Assembly: GCA_009801015.1 (NCBI GenBank)
Contig: VHZZ01024484.1
Span: 861 to 25,091 of the forward strand
Direction: 5' to 3'
Length of the DNA: 24,231 nt
From: Silene noctiflora
Taxonomy: Eukaryota > Streptophyta > Magnoliopsida > Caryophyllales > Caryophyllaceae
Each line of letters starts with the position of its first letter. Position 1 is the first letter of the stretch. Made by a program: the position numbers and the translations under genes. The notes under the pieces were generated by a model. The model was not told the origin of the DNA. It ran no database searches and saw only the letters and a program-made list of their open reading frames with translations. This document shows positions 9,327 to 18,078 of this stretch, one piece after another.

Positions 9327-10239
9327 AGGGACTCTTGGTACCGATAGAACCTTTAGGGAAAGCTAATACCCTTGTTTACCCTCCACAATATTACACCATA
9401 CCCCCATTACATCACCTTTGAGCTGGATGTGACTCGCTTCCGGGATAGTAGACCTTTTCCTTCTTATGTTTTGACTCCGGGGAGGGTCCCGCACCTCCCC
9501 CACCACCCGTCCATGTGACCCCTCGCCGTGCTAGCGTGTGTACCGAGCCATCTAACGACCCGGAATTTAGAGCTACATTGACCGAACTTACCGCCCGTGT
9601 CAACCGTGACCTCGTTCTAAGGTCGGGATTTGAGGCATCCTTGGGACAAGGGGTGGAACCTTTACACACTCCTAGTTTTTGGACCCGCAGGGGAGACGAC
9701 TCGGGTGTTTTCCGTGCTTATGGTATTAAGGCTCGGGATTGGGGGACTTGAATTCCCCATGGTTATGGACATCTCCTTAGACCGTGGGCGGGGGACAACT
9801 TTACTAGTGCGACCGGCTTCTTGGAGACCGGGAGGAGAGTGGGGAGGTCGAGGACCTTGGCCAATCTAGTGGGTGGGGGCAAGGCGAAGAGAACCCCGTG
9901 TATGAGTAAACGGGGGGATGGGAGCAACCACTTCAACAACCATTGCCGCAAGCTTGGGGTTATCAACCCCCACAAGAAGAGAAAGTGTGGGGTTATCAAC
10001 TCCGGGAGCCCGAATGATGGTACAATGAGTCGCAACACCCTCCACATCAATAACCTCGGGTCATTGGTGACGACTACGACCCCATGGACGTGACCGAGAG
10101 GGGGAGTGCATTACACGACTCCGACGGTAGTATCGAGAGTAAGGGTAAAGGCAAGAGCAAGGCAAGAGGGAGTGGAAGTGGGACTATCTTCGTTTCCAAT
10201 GTGTGGTCGGGTATTTCCGGGAAACGATCCCGGAAATGA
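9327..10239 (+). pseudogene. ATHILA-ORF1-like protein, 3' part of the outer element's copy
   Basis: Translation from about 9330 gives LLVPIEPLGKA, matching the inner copy's YIHVTEPLTEA just downstream of the point where the 5' part stops at 2796. Further matches are a Tyr/Pro run (YPPQYYTIPPL), a TLTELTARVNRDLVLR helix (inner copy: VSELTERISNTLVLR) and GDDSGVFRAYGIKARDWG (inner copy: GNDSGVFHSYGVDRSTWG). Several stops occur (TGA near 9420, two TAGs near 9450, TGA 9749-9751) and there is at least one frame change before the end. The last part, read in another frame, is Gln/Glu-rich and ends in a Gly/Ser/Lys tail with KGKGKSKARG and GKRSRK before TGA 10237-10239. The basic tail could be a nuclear localisation signal. 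Confidence 0.7.
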
Positions 10240-10482
10240 TTGAGTCATGACTTATGCCAATGGCAAATTGTTACAGTTGTAGAACTTGTAGTTTGGTGGT
10301 ATTGGTTAGGTCGAACTTGACTAATTGACGGATTGTATGATGGCCATAAGGCCAAGAAGTTTCTTTTCTAAGTGCTTGTTTAAATAGTATGTTGCAAAAT
10401 TGTTTGAGTCGGTACGGACTCGGATTGACTTCTTTATGAATTTTGCGGAACCTTGCGCGAAATAGGGCAGACTACCAGTGTT
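10240..10482. other. 3' non-coding stretch after the outer protein
   Basis: No coding frame. Contains the ATGGCCATAAGGCC block related to the region after the inner protein. Confidence 0.5.
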
Positions 10483-10785
10483 ACTCGGCCAATTGCCTCT
10501 AATACTCGACCGAGTGACCTATTACTCGGCCGAGTGACTCAACTTACTCGACCGAGTGCACCTGCTAGGTGAACTTCTGAAATCCCTGCCACATTGGTAC
10601 TCGGCCGAGTGGACTACCTACTCGACCGAATAGCCTGTTACTCGACCGAGTTGACTTGCCACTCGGTCGAGTGACTGAACCAGTAGCTATGCATAGCTTA
10701 CACCAAGTGCCCACTCGACCGAGTGACTTTCCTACTCGACCGAGTGGATCCCACTCGGCCGATTGACCCGATCACCCAACCGAGT
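10483..10785. repeat. Palindromic array downstream of the outer protein (4 + 4 + 4)
   Basis: Three blocks of four: starts 10483, 10504, 10524, 10546; 10599, 10620, 10640, 10661; 10713, 10734, 10753, 10774. Within-block spacing is 19-22 bp. The last-to-first spacing between blocks is 53 and 52 bp, so blocks repeat at 116 and 114 bp. Centres are AC and GC, unlike the AT-rich arrays of the inner element. The inter-block sequence is not obviously conserved. Confidence 0.94.
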
Positions 10786-11333
10786 AGCCTCATTTTTGGC
10801 TTGTTTTGTGGAATTTTGATCAAAATCCGATGTTTTTGACCTTATTTTGCGGAAGTATCGAGTTCCTAATAGTTGACCAACCCAAGAGACTTAACATGAT
10901 AGACCTCCATGAATTGTTTACGTTTGACTGTATTCGTTTGCTCGCTTGATGAGTATCATTATATATCATGTTAGAAATGTTGAATGCATGAATGAGAATA
11001 GTAATAATGGTAAGTGGAAAGGTGGTACAAGTAACGGCAAAATTGAACACTTGGGGAGTCATATAGCGAATTTGATATGGCATATGCATAGTGTAATGAA
11101 TATCATAGATATTTGGCATGATGAATGTATGCATGTAGAAGTTCATTAGCACTAATACATAAGCGGATAACCTTGTAAGGCGTGCGATTAAAGCGGCACA
11201 ATTTGAGTAATGTAATGTACGATTAATAGAACCACATAAGAGAGAGAGACACCGCGTAGTCAAGGGAACATAAGAGACTGGGAATTTACTACTTTTGGCC
11301 CTTTAGAGGGGGTGAGTCAGTCAAGTTGAGCGG
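10786..11333. other. Outer element 3' internal region, no gene seen
   Basis: AT-rich non-coding sequence. A 147-codon open frame on the minus strand (10820-11263) is present but has no domain or family character I recognise, and lies antisense in retroelement DNA; I treat it as chance. Confidence 0.55.
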
Positions 11334-11352
11334 GAACTTCGGGGCGAAGTTC
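11334..11352 (+). other. Upstream copy of the PPT-type hairpin (outer element)
   Basis: GAACTTCGGGGCGAAGTTC, an inverted repeat with a short loop, followed by a purine-rich AATTAGGGGGAGTGAAGG. As in the inner element, this copy lies a few hundred bases upstream of the real polypurine tract and is not followed by an LTR. Confidence 0.6.
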
Positions 11353-11540
11353 TAATTAGGGGGAGTGAAGGTAACAATTAAGAATTTAAAGAGAGACTTT
11401 GCACGATGGATGTGGTAGAGTAAGGGAATTTATTAGTTAAAGGTGTGAGGTAAACCCAATTAAGAGAAATGAGAATGAATATGGTTACGCAAGAGCGAGG
11501 GGAGAGGACAATGAATGTTTTCGGAATAAGAGTTAGAGGC

Positions 11541-11578
11541 GAACTTCGAGGACGAAGTTCGTTTTAAGGAGGGAAGAT
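11541..11578 (+). promoter_or_regulatory. Hairpin plus polypurine tract of the outer element
   Basis: GAACTTCGAGGACGAAGTTC (perfect 8-bp stem, AGGA loop) is followed by TTTTAAGGAGGGAAGAT and immediately by the LTR start TGTAATACCCGG at 11579. Confidence 0.82.
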
Positions 11579-11659
11579 TGTAATACCCGGATATTTTGGG
11601 ATCCGTACGAGAAGCCTTGGGATGCGTGAGAGCCATAAGAGAGTAATATTTAACCTTAC

Positions 11660-12042
11660 ACTAGACCAAGTGGAGCTTAGACTAGACCGAGTGAAGATTA
11701 GAAGTGGACCGAGAGAGCTAGTAGTGGACCGAGTAGGGTGGACTCGGCCGAGTAGAGCATCTACTCGAGCGAGTATGTTTGACTCGGCCGAGTACATGAC
11801 TCACTCGACCGAGTAGGTGGCACTCGGCCGAGTGGACCAAGTCACTTGACTAACATTTGACCTTACAATAGACCAAGTGGAGCTTAAACTAGACCTAGTG
11901 AAGTTTGGAAGCGGACCGAGTGAGCTGGTAGAGGACCGAGTAGAGTGCACTCGGCCGAGTAAAGTGTCTATTCGGCCGAGTGAGCAGTTCACTCAACCGA
12001 GTAGGTGGCACTTGGTCGAGTGAATCTCTCACTCGACCGAGT
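11660..12042. repeat. Palindromic array in outer LTR with a 207-bp tandem duplication
   Basis: The first half has motif starts at 11660, 11681, 11703, 11723, 11742, 11763, 11782, 11803 and 11822 (spacing 19-22 bp). The left-most copies are decayed (ACTAGACC-type) and the right ones good (ACTCGGCCGAGT). The CCTTACA(C/A)TAGACCAAGTGG segment at 11654 recurs at 11861, so the array was duplicated as a unit of about 207 bp. The last clear copy is 12031-12042. Confidence 0.9.
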
Positions 12043-13387
12043 GACACCGTCAGAACGTGATAAATGACATTTTATCCCTTAACCCTAATTCATTTTCTAT
12101 CTTCTCCTTTTCTATCTAAACTCTCTCCCTTCTCTATAAAATCCTCTCAAACATATTCCTATGGATTCTAGGCTTGGATTGAAGATTAGCACACTTCACT
12201 CACCATCTTTTCCCTTTGTAAGTAGATCTAAACATCTCCTTAACCCTAACTTTTGGGGGATTTTGTATATTTCGATTATTAGTGGTTTTAATTAGATTAT
12301 TGGGTAATTAGTGAGTATTAATAAGGGGTTTTAGTTAGTATGGTAGTATAGGATGTATTATAATAGTTATTGTAGGATGAGGCGGTTTTATGAGACGAAA
12401 TCGGTTGGATTTGTGTAGCTTGTTGAAGAATGTTAAAAGGTAGGTTAATCCTACTCGGTTTCGATTGTATATGGGTTTTGTATGCATTTATCATTTTATT
12501 CTATGATATGAGTAGTTTTGCATTCACACGGTAATTTGAGTTGATGTTGAGTTTATGTATGAGTCGGAATTGTGTTTTGTATGGCATTAGTTGCGATTGA
12601 CTTGAGAATTTGATTATTGGACATGTGGTTAAATCATAATATGTTGGTAATGCGTCAGATGGGGTTGTGATCGGTATTTTACTATAGTTGCATTCTTATG
12701 TCTCATATTGTGTTCGGTGTTGATGGTGGCGGTGTGATGATTGTATTGGAGACGGAAGACGGTTGGGAGACCGTCTTCTGCTTTGATCGCCTCTTAGAGT
12801 TTCCCACTCCAAGAGCGACGTGCACATTAATGGCTTGAGTTATGGAGGGACACGTGAAGTTCAGTCATGTCGTCTGACAGGGGATCTGAGTCGCTCTCGG
12901 GGCTGGTACCACCGGTGTGTCCGGAGTACCTTATTACGGGCTGCGGTCCGGCTGTTTTGGTGGACGGTGTTGCGGTGCCGTCACCGGGTTGTGGGTACGT
13001 CTGGTTGTGTCCCGGTACCGGAGTGGTGAAGTTGATATTAGTGTCTCATGCATTGAGTTGTCATATTTCATAACCGCATTTCATTGTTGAGTCATATATG
13101 TTTTATTATCGAAACTGACCGTTTGTGGCATATGTAAATTTGTCACCTATTTCCGGGGTGGCCTGTGTCGATCCATATGATATTTCCGATCATATGGGGG
13201 AACAGTTTGTTTAGAGGTTATATGTTGCATACGGGACTTGAGACCGCACTACGAGTTTGGAGCCGAGTAGTAGATGTGAATTACAGGTCATAGTAGATGA
13301 GTTGTATTTATTATTCATGTTAATTGTAATTCATTAAACTTATATTATTAATAAGATGTTCTTTTAATTGGAGTTTTGAAACACTAC

Positions 13388-13401
13388 CTCGGGCAACCGA
13401 G
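13388..13401 (+). other. GNRA-type hairpin near the outer LTR 3' end
   Basis: CTCGG-GCAA-CCGAG, 45 bp before the LTR end, identical in sequence to the hairpin at 3918 although the surrounding LTR sequence differs. Confidence 0.6.
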
Positions 13402-13482
13402 ATGATAATGCTTCGATTATCTTGGCCGGATAATCGAGGTGTTACAGTCGTATGTAATCTGTCAGTGTTCTGTTTGTTGTGA

Positions 13483-13571
13483 ACTCGGGCGAGTGTGATA
13501 GCACTCGGTCGAGTATGGCGTACTCGATCGAGTGTCTTGCACTCGGTCGAGTGTGGCGTACTCGACCGAGT
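13483..13571. repeat. Palindromic array in the third LTR
   Basis: Five copies start at 13483, 13503, 13522, 13541 and 13560 (spacing 20, 19, 19, 19). Centres are GG, GT, AT, GT and AC: the arms are kept while the centre varies. Confidence 0.92.
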
Positions 13572-14686
13572 GTCCGGTTCGTTACGGGTTTTTCCGCGGT
13601 TTTATATAAATAGAACGGAAGCAGCTGATAATCGCATTTTAAAGTTAAAACATTTCATTAATCTGATTAATCATATTTCATAAAAACTAAACGACGTAAA
13701 CTGCTTCTATTCTATTCATATCGATCCAAGGCGTGAAGTTCATCTTTTTGGGGGCATTTTCACATCTTTGCTTTTGCAATCATCTGGGTAAGTTCTTGGT
13801 CTAGTCTTTTATGGTTTTGATGTAGTTAGTGAAACCCTAATTTTGGTGATTTGGGGGTTTTGGGATTTGGTTGCTTTGTTCATTATATTGATTGATTTCT
13901 TGTATTCTAGGAGGAGATTTTGTAAAAGAAGTTTTCTGAACCTTGTGCTGTGATTGATTGGATTTGCTTGTGAAGTAGGGTTTTCCAACTCAGTCGATTG
14001 TAGAACAGTATGTGGTATAATGTGACGATCTTTGTGATTATCTTATGGTTGAGTTACATTGATGTAATGGTATTGATATGGATGTTGGTATTGGTATTGG
14101 TATTGGTATTGGATTGTGAGCCATTGCGAGAGATTGTCTCACCCATATTGTTCGTCTCTTGTGTTTCTCGACGCGAGGGGGATGTGGACATTAATGGACT
14201 TGGGTTCGCTCGTTGCGATGAGCGGGGCTTAGGTGGTACGGATGCGGTCCCCACTGGCGGGTAGGATTACCTGTTGCGATGGGTAATCTGGCAGGGCTAC
14301 ACACCTCGGTGTGTAGTCAGTTATTGGTTACTATGGAGTATGGAGATTGGTTACAGTTACTATGGATGCTTATGTTTTGCTGTTATATCGTATTGTTGTA
14401 TAGTTGACTGACCCCGTTTATATTTTCAAAAATGTGGTGAACCATTTGGGGATGGTGAGCGGTTGGCTTAGCAGGTGATGATAATTGTTGTTGTTGTTGT
14501 TGTTGTTGCGGGGTTTGGCAGGGTGGAGTCATTACCGGTCTTTTATAGTTAGCTTCCGTGTGTCGTCGTTTTATACTTTGTCACTTTTTGGGATTTGGTT
14601 TTGTATTTGTATTTTGGAGATTTGTAACCATTTTAATAAGTTAATCTTTAATTATGTTTCATTATGGTTTCTGTTATGTACACTAC

Positions 14687-14700
14687 CTCGGGTAACCGAG
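14687..14700 (+). other. GNRA-type hairpin near the third LTR's 3' end
   Basis: CTCGG-GTAA-CCGAG: same stem as at 3918 and 13388, loop changed from GCAA to GTAA, still a GNRA loop. Confidence 0.6.
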
Positions 14701-14765
14701 ATGGTAGCATCCTCACATCTTAAGGTAGTCCTTGATAAGGTACCTTGGGGTATGGGGGTGTTACA

Positions 14766-15101
14766 GTTAGAACTTAGGAGTTTATATAAATAAGGGTCAT
14801 AAGTCATGTTGGATAAGAGTGTGTATGCTTAATATCCCGAGTTAAGCATAGTTGGAAATCTTCGCTAGTTGGTAAGTGTTGGAGGATTGATTGTATTATT
14901 GTTAGTGTTTGAATAATAATATAAGGTTGGGTTGTAAGTTAATCCCATAACAAAATATTATGTGTTTGCATCTTTATATTATTTGTACCAAAAACCCCAA
15001 CACTACATTTGATTTCTCACCATTCATTTAGTAGGACTAGGGTTTTACATATAAGATACTTGGCAGACTATTATGGTTTTGTTGGACTTGACAAATTAAC
15101 A
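14766..15101. other. Intergenic spacer between the LTR nest and the P450 gene
   Basis: AT-rich, no gene seen. The part next to 15101 is the 3' untranslated side of the minus-strand P450 gene. Confidence 0.5.
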
Positions 15102-18078
15102 CTATTTTCGAAGAAGAGCTCGAACATGTAAGCCACCATCAATATGGAGGTTTATCATTGTTCTGTAGCTTACAATGCTTTCTTCATCACCGAGTCTGAA
15201 GACGAAGTTGCTCAACAGAACCGCGGAAAAAATCTTCATCTGCCTGTATGCAAATTCCTTCCCAAGGCATATTCGTGGACCTGCCTGTTTAAGCAAACAT
15301 ACTCTTATAAGAGTCACAAAACTCATATGGAACAATCTAGCGAACAATACTGGATTTAACGACTATAGTTAAATGGGGTTATGCATATATGTGAGACCGT
15401 CTTATAGAAGACTCATTCTATTAGAGCTGGGAGTTTTAAATGATATCAAAAGAAAATCAAATGATCTAAATAAAAACGTGCGTCATGATAATTGCCATTA
15501 ATTGGTACCTGGAATGCGGTGAATTTAAAGGGACTCTGTGGTTGGAAGATCCCATCTTCATCGAGCCATCTTTCGGGGCGATAGTCCTCGGCATTCTTTC
15601 CCCAAATAAAACGCATCCTTCCCATTGCGTAGGGTTGGTATGCCACCATGTCTCCTTTCTTCACACTATACCCATCAGGTAGTGTATCATCAGAAAAACA
15701 TATCTTGCCATCCTGTAGAACCAGCAGAAAAAATTAACTTTGAATCTTTGATGTTGATAAACCAAGAAAATTACTCGGGGTAGTGGTGTGTAGTGTTACT
15801 GTGTCAGCACTCATATGAGTGTCAGTTGGTCAGCCCTAGGTACTTGTGGAGAAATGAAGAGTCGACACAACATAGGTGTTTTAAAATTTTACTTTACCAC
15901 AGGAACAGCAGGATAGAGTCGGAGAGTCTCAGTCAAAGCTGCGTGTAGGTAATGAAACCTTTCAAGTGATTCTTCTCCAAAATTGGCAGTTAGTTCTTCA
16001 TAACAACCACCGCTTTCCATGCTTATAACATTTTTTAGTTCTTCTGCCACCTTCTCCTGCATTTCTGGGTGTTTACAAAGCATGTAAATGAACCAAGATA
16101 GTGTAGCTGCTGTAGTGTCTTTGCCAGCTATCACGAAGTTCAAGATTATGTCTCTCAGATACTTAGGGTCAGTGTTGTTAAGCTGCAAAAATCTCGACAA
16201 TATATCATCTTTCTTCATCTGCATTTACCCATTCAAGAACAATTTAAATGAAGAAACCTTGAATAAATAATGAAAAAACCCTCAAATTGCAGAATATGGA
16301 GTTGTACGTTGTTTATGGATGACTCACGGTGCAATTTGGCTGTCATTGGCTCGAAAAGCACAGCAATTTAGTGAGCCCTTTTATTTTATTCCATCAATCT
16401 ATTATAATGAACCAAACAAAAACGAGTCTTTGGTTCCGTTAGAATCAAGTGTGAAACAATACATAAGCATAAATCCACAGGTAGAACTTACGGAAGGACT
16501 GCCTTCTGACTTTTTCATTAACTCAACTTTGTTGCTGATCAACCTGTATACAAAATCATTGATAATTGTAATGTCCTGCTTGAGTTTAGCCTCCAAACCA
16601 ATGTTCAGAAACCTCTTAACCGGCCAGAGGATATCCACATAACGATACAATGATGCAGAACTGGCATCATCGAAAGCTTGGCTAAATCTTATCCCTTCTT
16701 CATTTGCGCCACACATACTATCTAACTCAACTCCGAATGCAACTTTGAATATTGAATCCAATGTCGATTTCATGAACAAATCCTACACAAGCTAAGTCAA
16801 GTTAACATCTCAAACCATTGTCACTACGAAAACTAACCATAACCAATAAAGTCACTAAAATGGCCTTTTTGGCTCATTTACACCAAAGTAATGCAAAAAA
16901 ATAAAAATAAACATCTTACTTGGATGTCCATGATATGGTCAGACTTTACAGCATCTGCAATTACATTAGCCAATTTCACAGCATTTTCACGGAAAATGGT
17001 GCAGCTAAAATCTCGTAAAATCCTAGTGGAAAACTCATAGCTAGAGACTTTCCGTTGGTTTCTCCATTTATCCCCATCCACTGCAAAAATCCCATCACCC
17101 AGCAGATCACTCACATTGTCATATGTATAATCTCCCTGAAATTTGTATACATTCATATCAGCAAGGATAGAGACATTATTCAGAAACCTCCAAAGAGTTA
17201 TGGACACACAATAATATCCCAACGGTATTTGTATCCATTCTCCTTTTCATGTCAACAAAGTTTTGCTTAACCTAAATTCTAATGTCCTCGCGATGGGTGT
17301 ACCACGTCGCCGTACACTCCAGCCAATATGAAAATTGGAATCGACAACATTAGCCATAAATAACTAAGTAGTAATCATAAACGAACCCATGATTGCCAAA
17401 GAACTGATCATATCTTAAATGATTATCCCATTTTCATCTAAATTCAACATTCAACCCATCAAAATTGGCAACTTTTATCTCTACATAACTGATTGCTATT
17501 GAACATTCTATACATACAATCACTCCAAAGTCCAAGATGCATAATTTTTGCAGCAAAAAATGAATCTGAAGCATGCAACCAATAATTAACAGCTCATCTA
17601 ATTAAGAAGAAATTAAACAAACTGTATGTAATTAACCTCAGCCTACAATTACAGTGACGGGGGCAGGATTTGCAATTATGGGCGCAAAAGATCTCAACAG
17701 GGGCGAACGACTAATAAATGATACCTCTATTAGCCCCCTAGATTAAAAAGGAGAAATAAATGATACCTTGCCAAAATTATCAAAGTTGGTCTTGAGAATA
17801 TACTCAACATTAGCAGGATCACAAGTATAAACTTCATTTCTAAAAGGGTTTAATAATCTGTAAGTTTTATGTTTGGTAGCAAGATGAGTCATGTAATGAT
17901 GAAGTCTCTTGAAATTAAGCAACTGATTGAACATTGTTCCTGCAATTGGTGGGTAATTTTTATGCCCATGTTTCTGAAATAGCTTGATTTTAACAAATTT
18001 GAAGAACAGAAGAGCTAGAATTGTTGGAACAATGACTATCAAAGCTGTGTTCATGAAGTTGGAGTTTTGGCATTCCAT
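15102..18078 (-). CDS. CYP704: Cytochrome P450, CYP704-like, six exons, 508 aa, apparently intact
   Basis: Membrane-bound heme monooxygenase of the CYP86 clan. Some CYP704 members omega-hydroxylate long-chain fatty acids; the substrate of this one is unknown. Exons (minus strand): 18078-17767, 17135-16920, 16782-16492, 16218-15898, 15712-15509, 15284-15102. Every junction is GT-AG, every intron is phase 0, and the sum is 1527 bp with stop TAG. Visible features are an N-terminal membrane anchor (about residues 10-26), a YPPIAG hinge (42-47), C-helix WRNQR (128-132), I-helix AGKDTT (304-309), K-helix ETLR (370-373), RPERW (425-429) and heme loop [10 protein letters not shown] with Cys454. The start ATG 18078 precedes the anchor. 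Length and all catalytic motifs are normal. Family assignment rests on remembered CYP704 wording of the heme loop and the LHIDGGL end; the subfamily is uncertain (CYP704C1-like is plausible). Confidence 0.9.
17136..17766 (-). other. Intron 1 of the intact P450 gene (631 bp)
   Basis: Bounded by AAG|GTATCA and TTTCAG|GGAGAT on the minus strand. A 13-base word, AATAAATGATACC, occurs at the donor edge (17755-17767) and again at 17712-17724. Nearby, CAGTGACGGGGGCAGGATTT (from about 17652) resembles a hAT-type terminal repeat, but no matching second end was found. The other introns are short (137, 273, 185 and 224 bp). Confidence 0.6.

Larger units (their letters stand above)
1..13446 (+). mobile_element. 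Outer non-autonomous LTR retroelement, internal part plus 3' LTR, interrupted by a second element
   Basis: The visible parts are 1-2796 and 9327-13446; the inner element at 2797-9326 separates them. The 3' half has the standard order: protein remnant, palindromic array, hairpin, polypurine tract (11562-11578) and an LTR starting TGTAATACCCGG and ending GGTGTTACA. The two halves rejoin in the same protein: the upstream part stops inside a codon at 2796 and the downstream part resumes in the matching phase at about 9330. The 5' LTR and primer site must lie left of the window. No gag, protease, RT or integrase was seen. The LTR termini resemble plant Ty3/gypsy elements, while the protein resembles ATHILA ORF-1; which lineage supplied the machinery is unknown. 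The nesting is read directly from the sequence; non-autonomy is inferred. Confidence 0.8.
11579..13446 (+). repeat. 3' LTR of the outer element (1868 bp)
   Basis: Starts TGTAATACCCGG just after the polypurine tract and ends GGTGTTACA. It contains a large palindromic array (11660-12042), TATA-like CTATAAAAT (TATAAA at 12135-12140), an ATG leader frame at 12161, a TTTGTAAGTAG donor-like site (GT 12218-12219) and a GCAA hairpin (13388-13401). Only the termini, motif array and 3' hairpin are clearly shared with the inner element's LTR, so these are different families or old subfamilies. Confidence 0.88.
13447..14765 (+). repeat. LTR fragment of a third related element (probable insertion target of the outer element)
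   Basis: Has the internal order of the other LTRs: five 12-mers, TATA-like TTATATAAATAG (13602-13613), leader, TCTGGGTAAGTT donor-like site (GT 13788-13789), hairpin and terminus GGGGTGTTACA at 14765. The LTR start TGTAATACCC is absent because the outer element's LTR abuts it at 13446; the missing 5' part is expected left of the window. Downstream of 14765 there is no primer site, so it is a 3' or solo LTR. Microsatellites (TTGGTA)n at 14085-14112 and (TTG)8 at 14485-14508 lie inside it. Confidence 0.72.

Noticed and set aside
10820-11263. 147-codon open frame on the minus strand
   Set aside because: Antisense to the retroelement, low complexity, no domain or family character, no matching frame in the inner element.
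11334-11380. An LTR start after the upstream hairpin and purine run
   Set aside because: The sequence after the purines does not begin TGTAATACCC and matches no LTR; the true PPT and LTR start are at 11562-11579.
14485-14508. (TTG)8 run as part of a coding poly-residue tract
   Set aside because: It lies inside an LTR fragment with no supported frame; it is an ordinary microsatellite.
17652-17700. A second hAT MITE in P450 intron 1
   Set aside because: One end resembles a hAT terminal repeat, but no opposite end or 8-bp duplication could be found.
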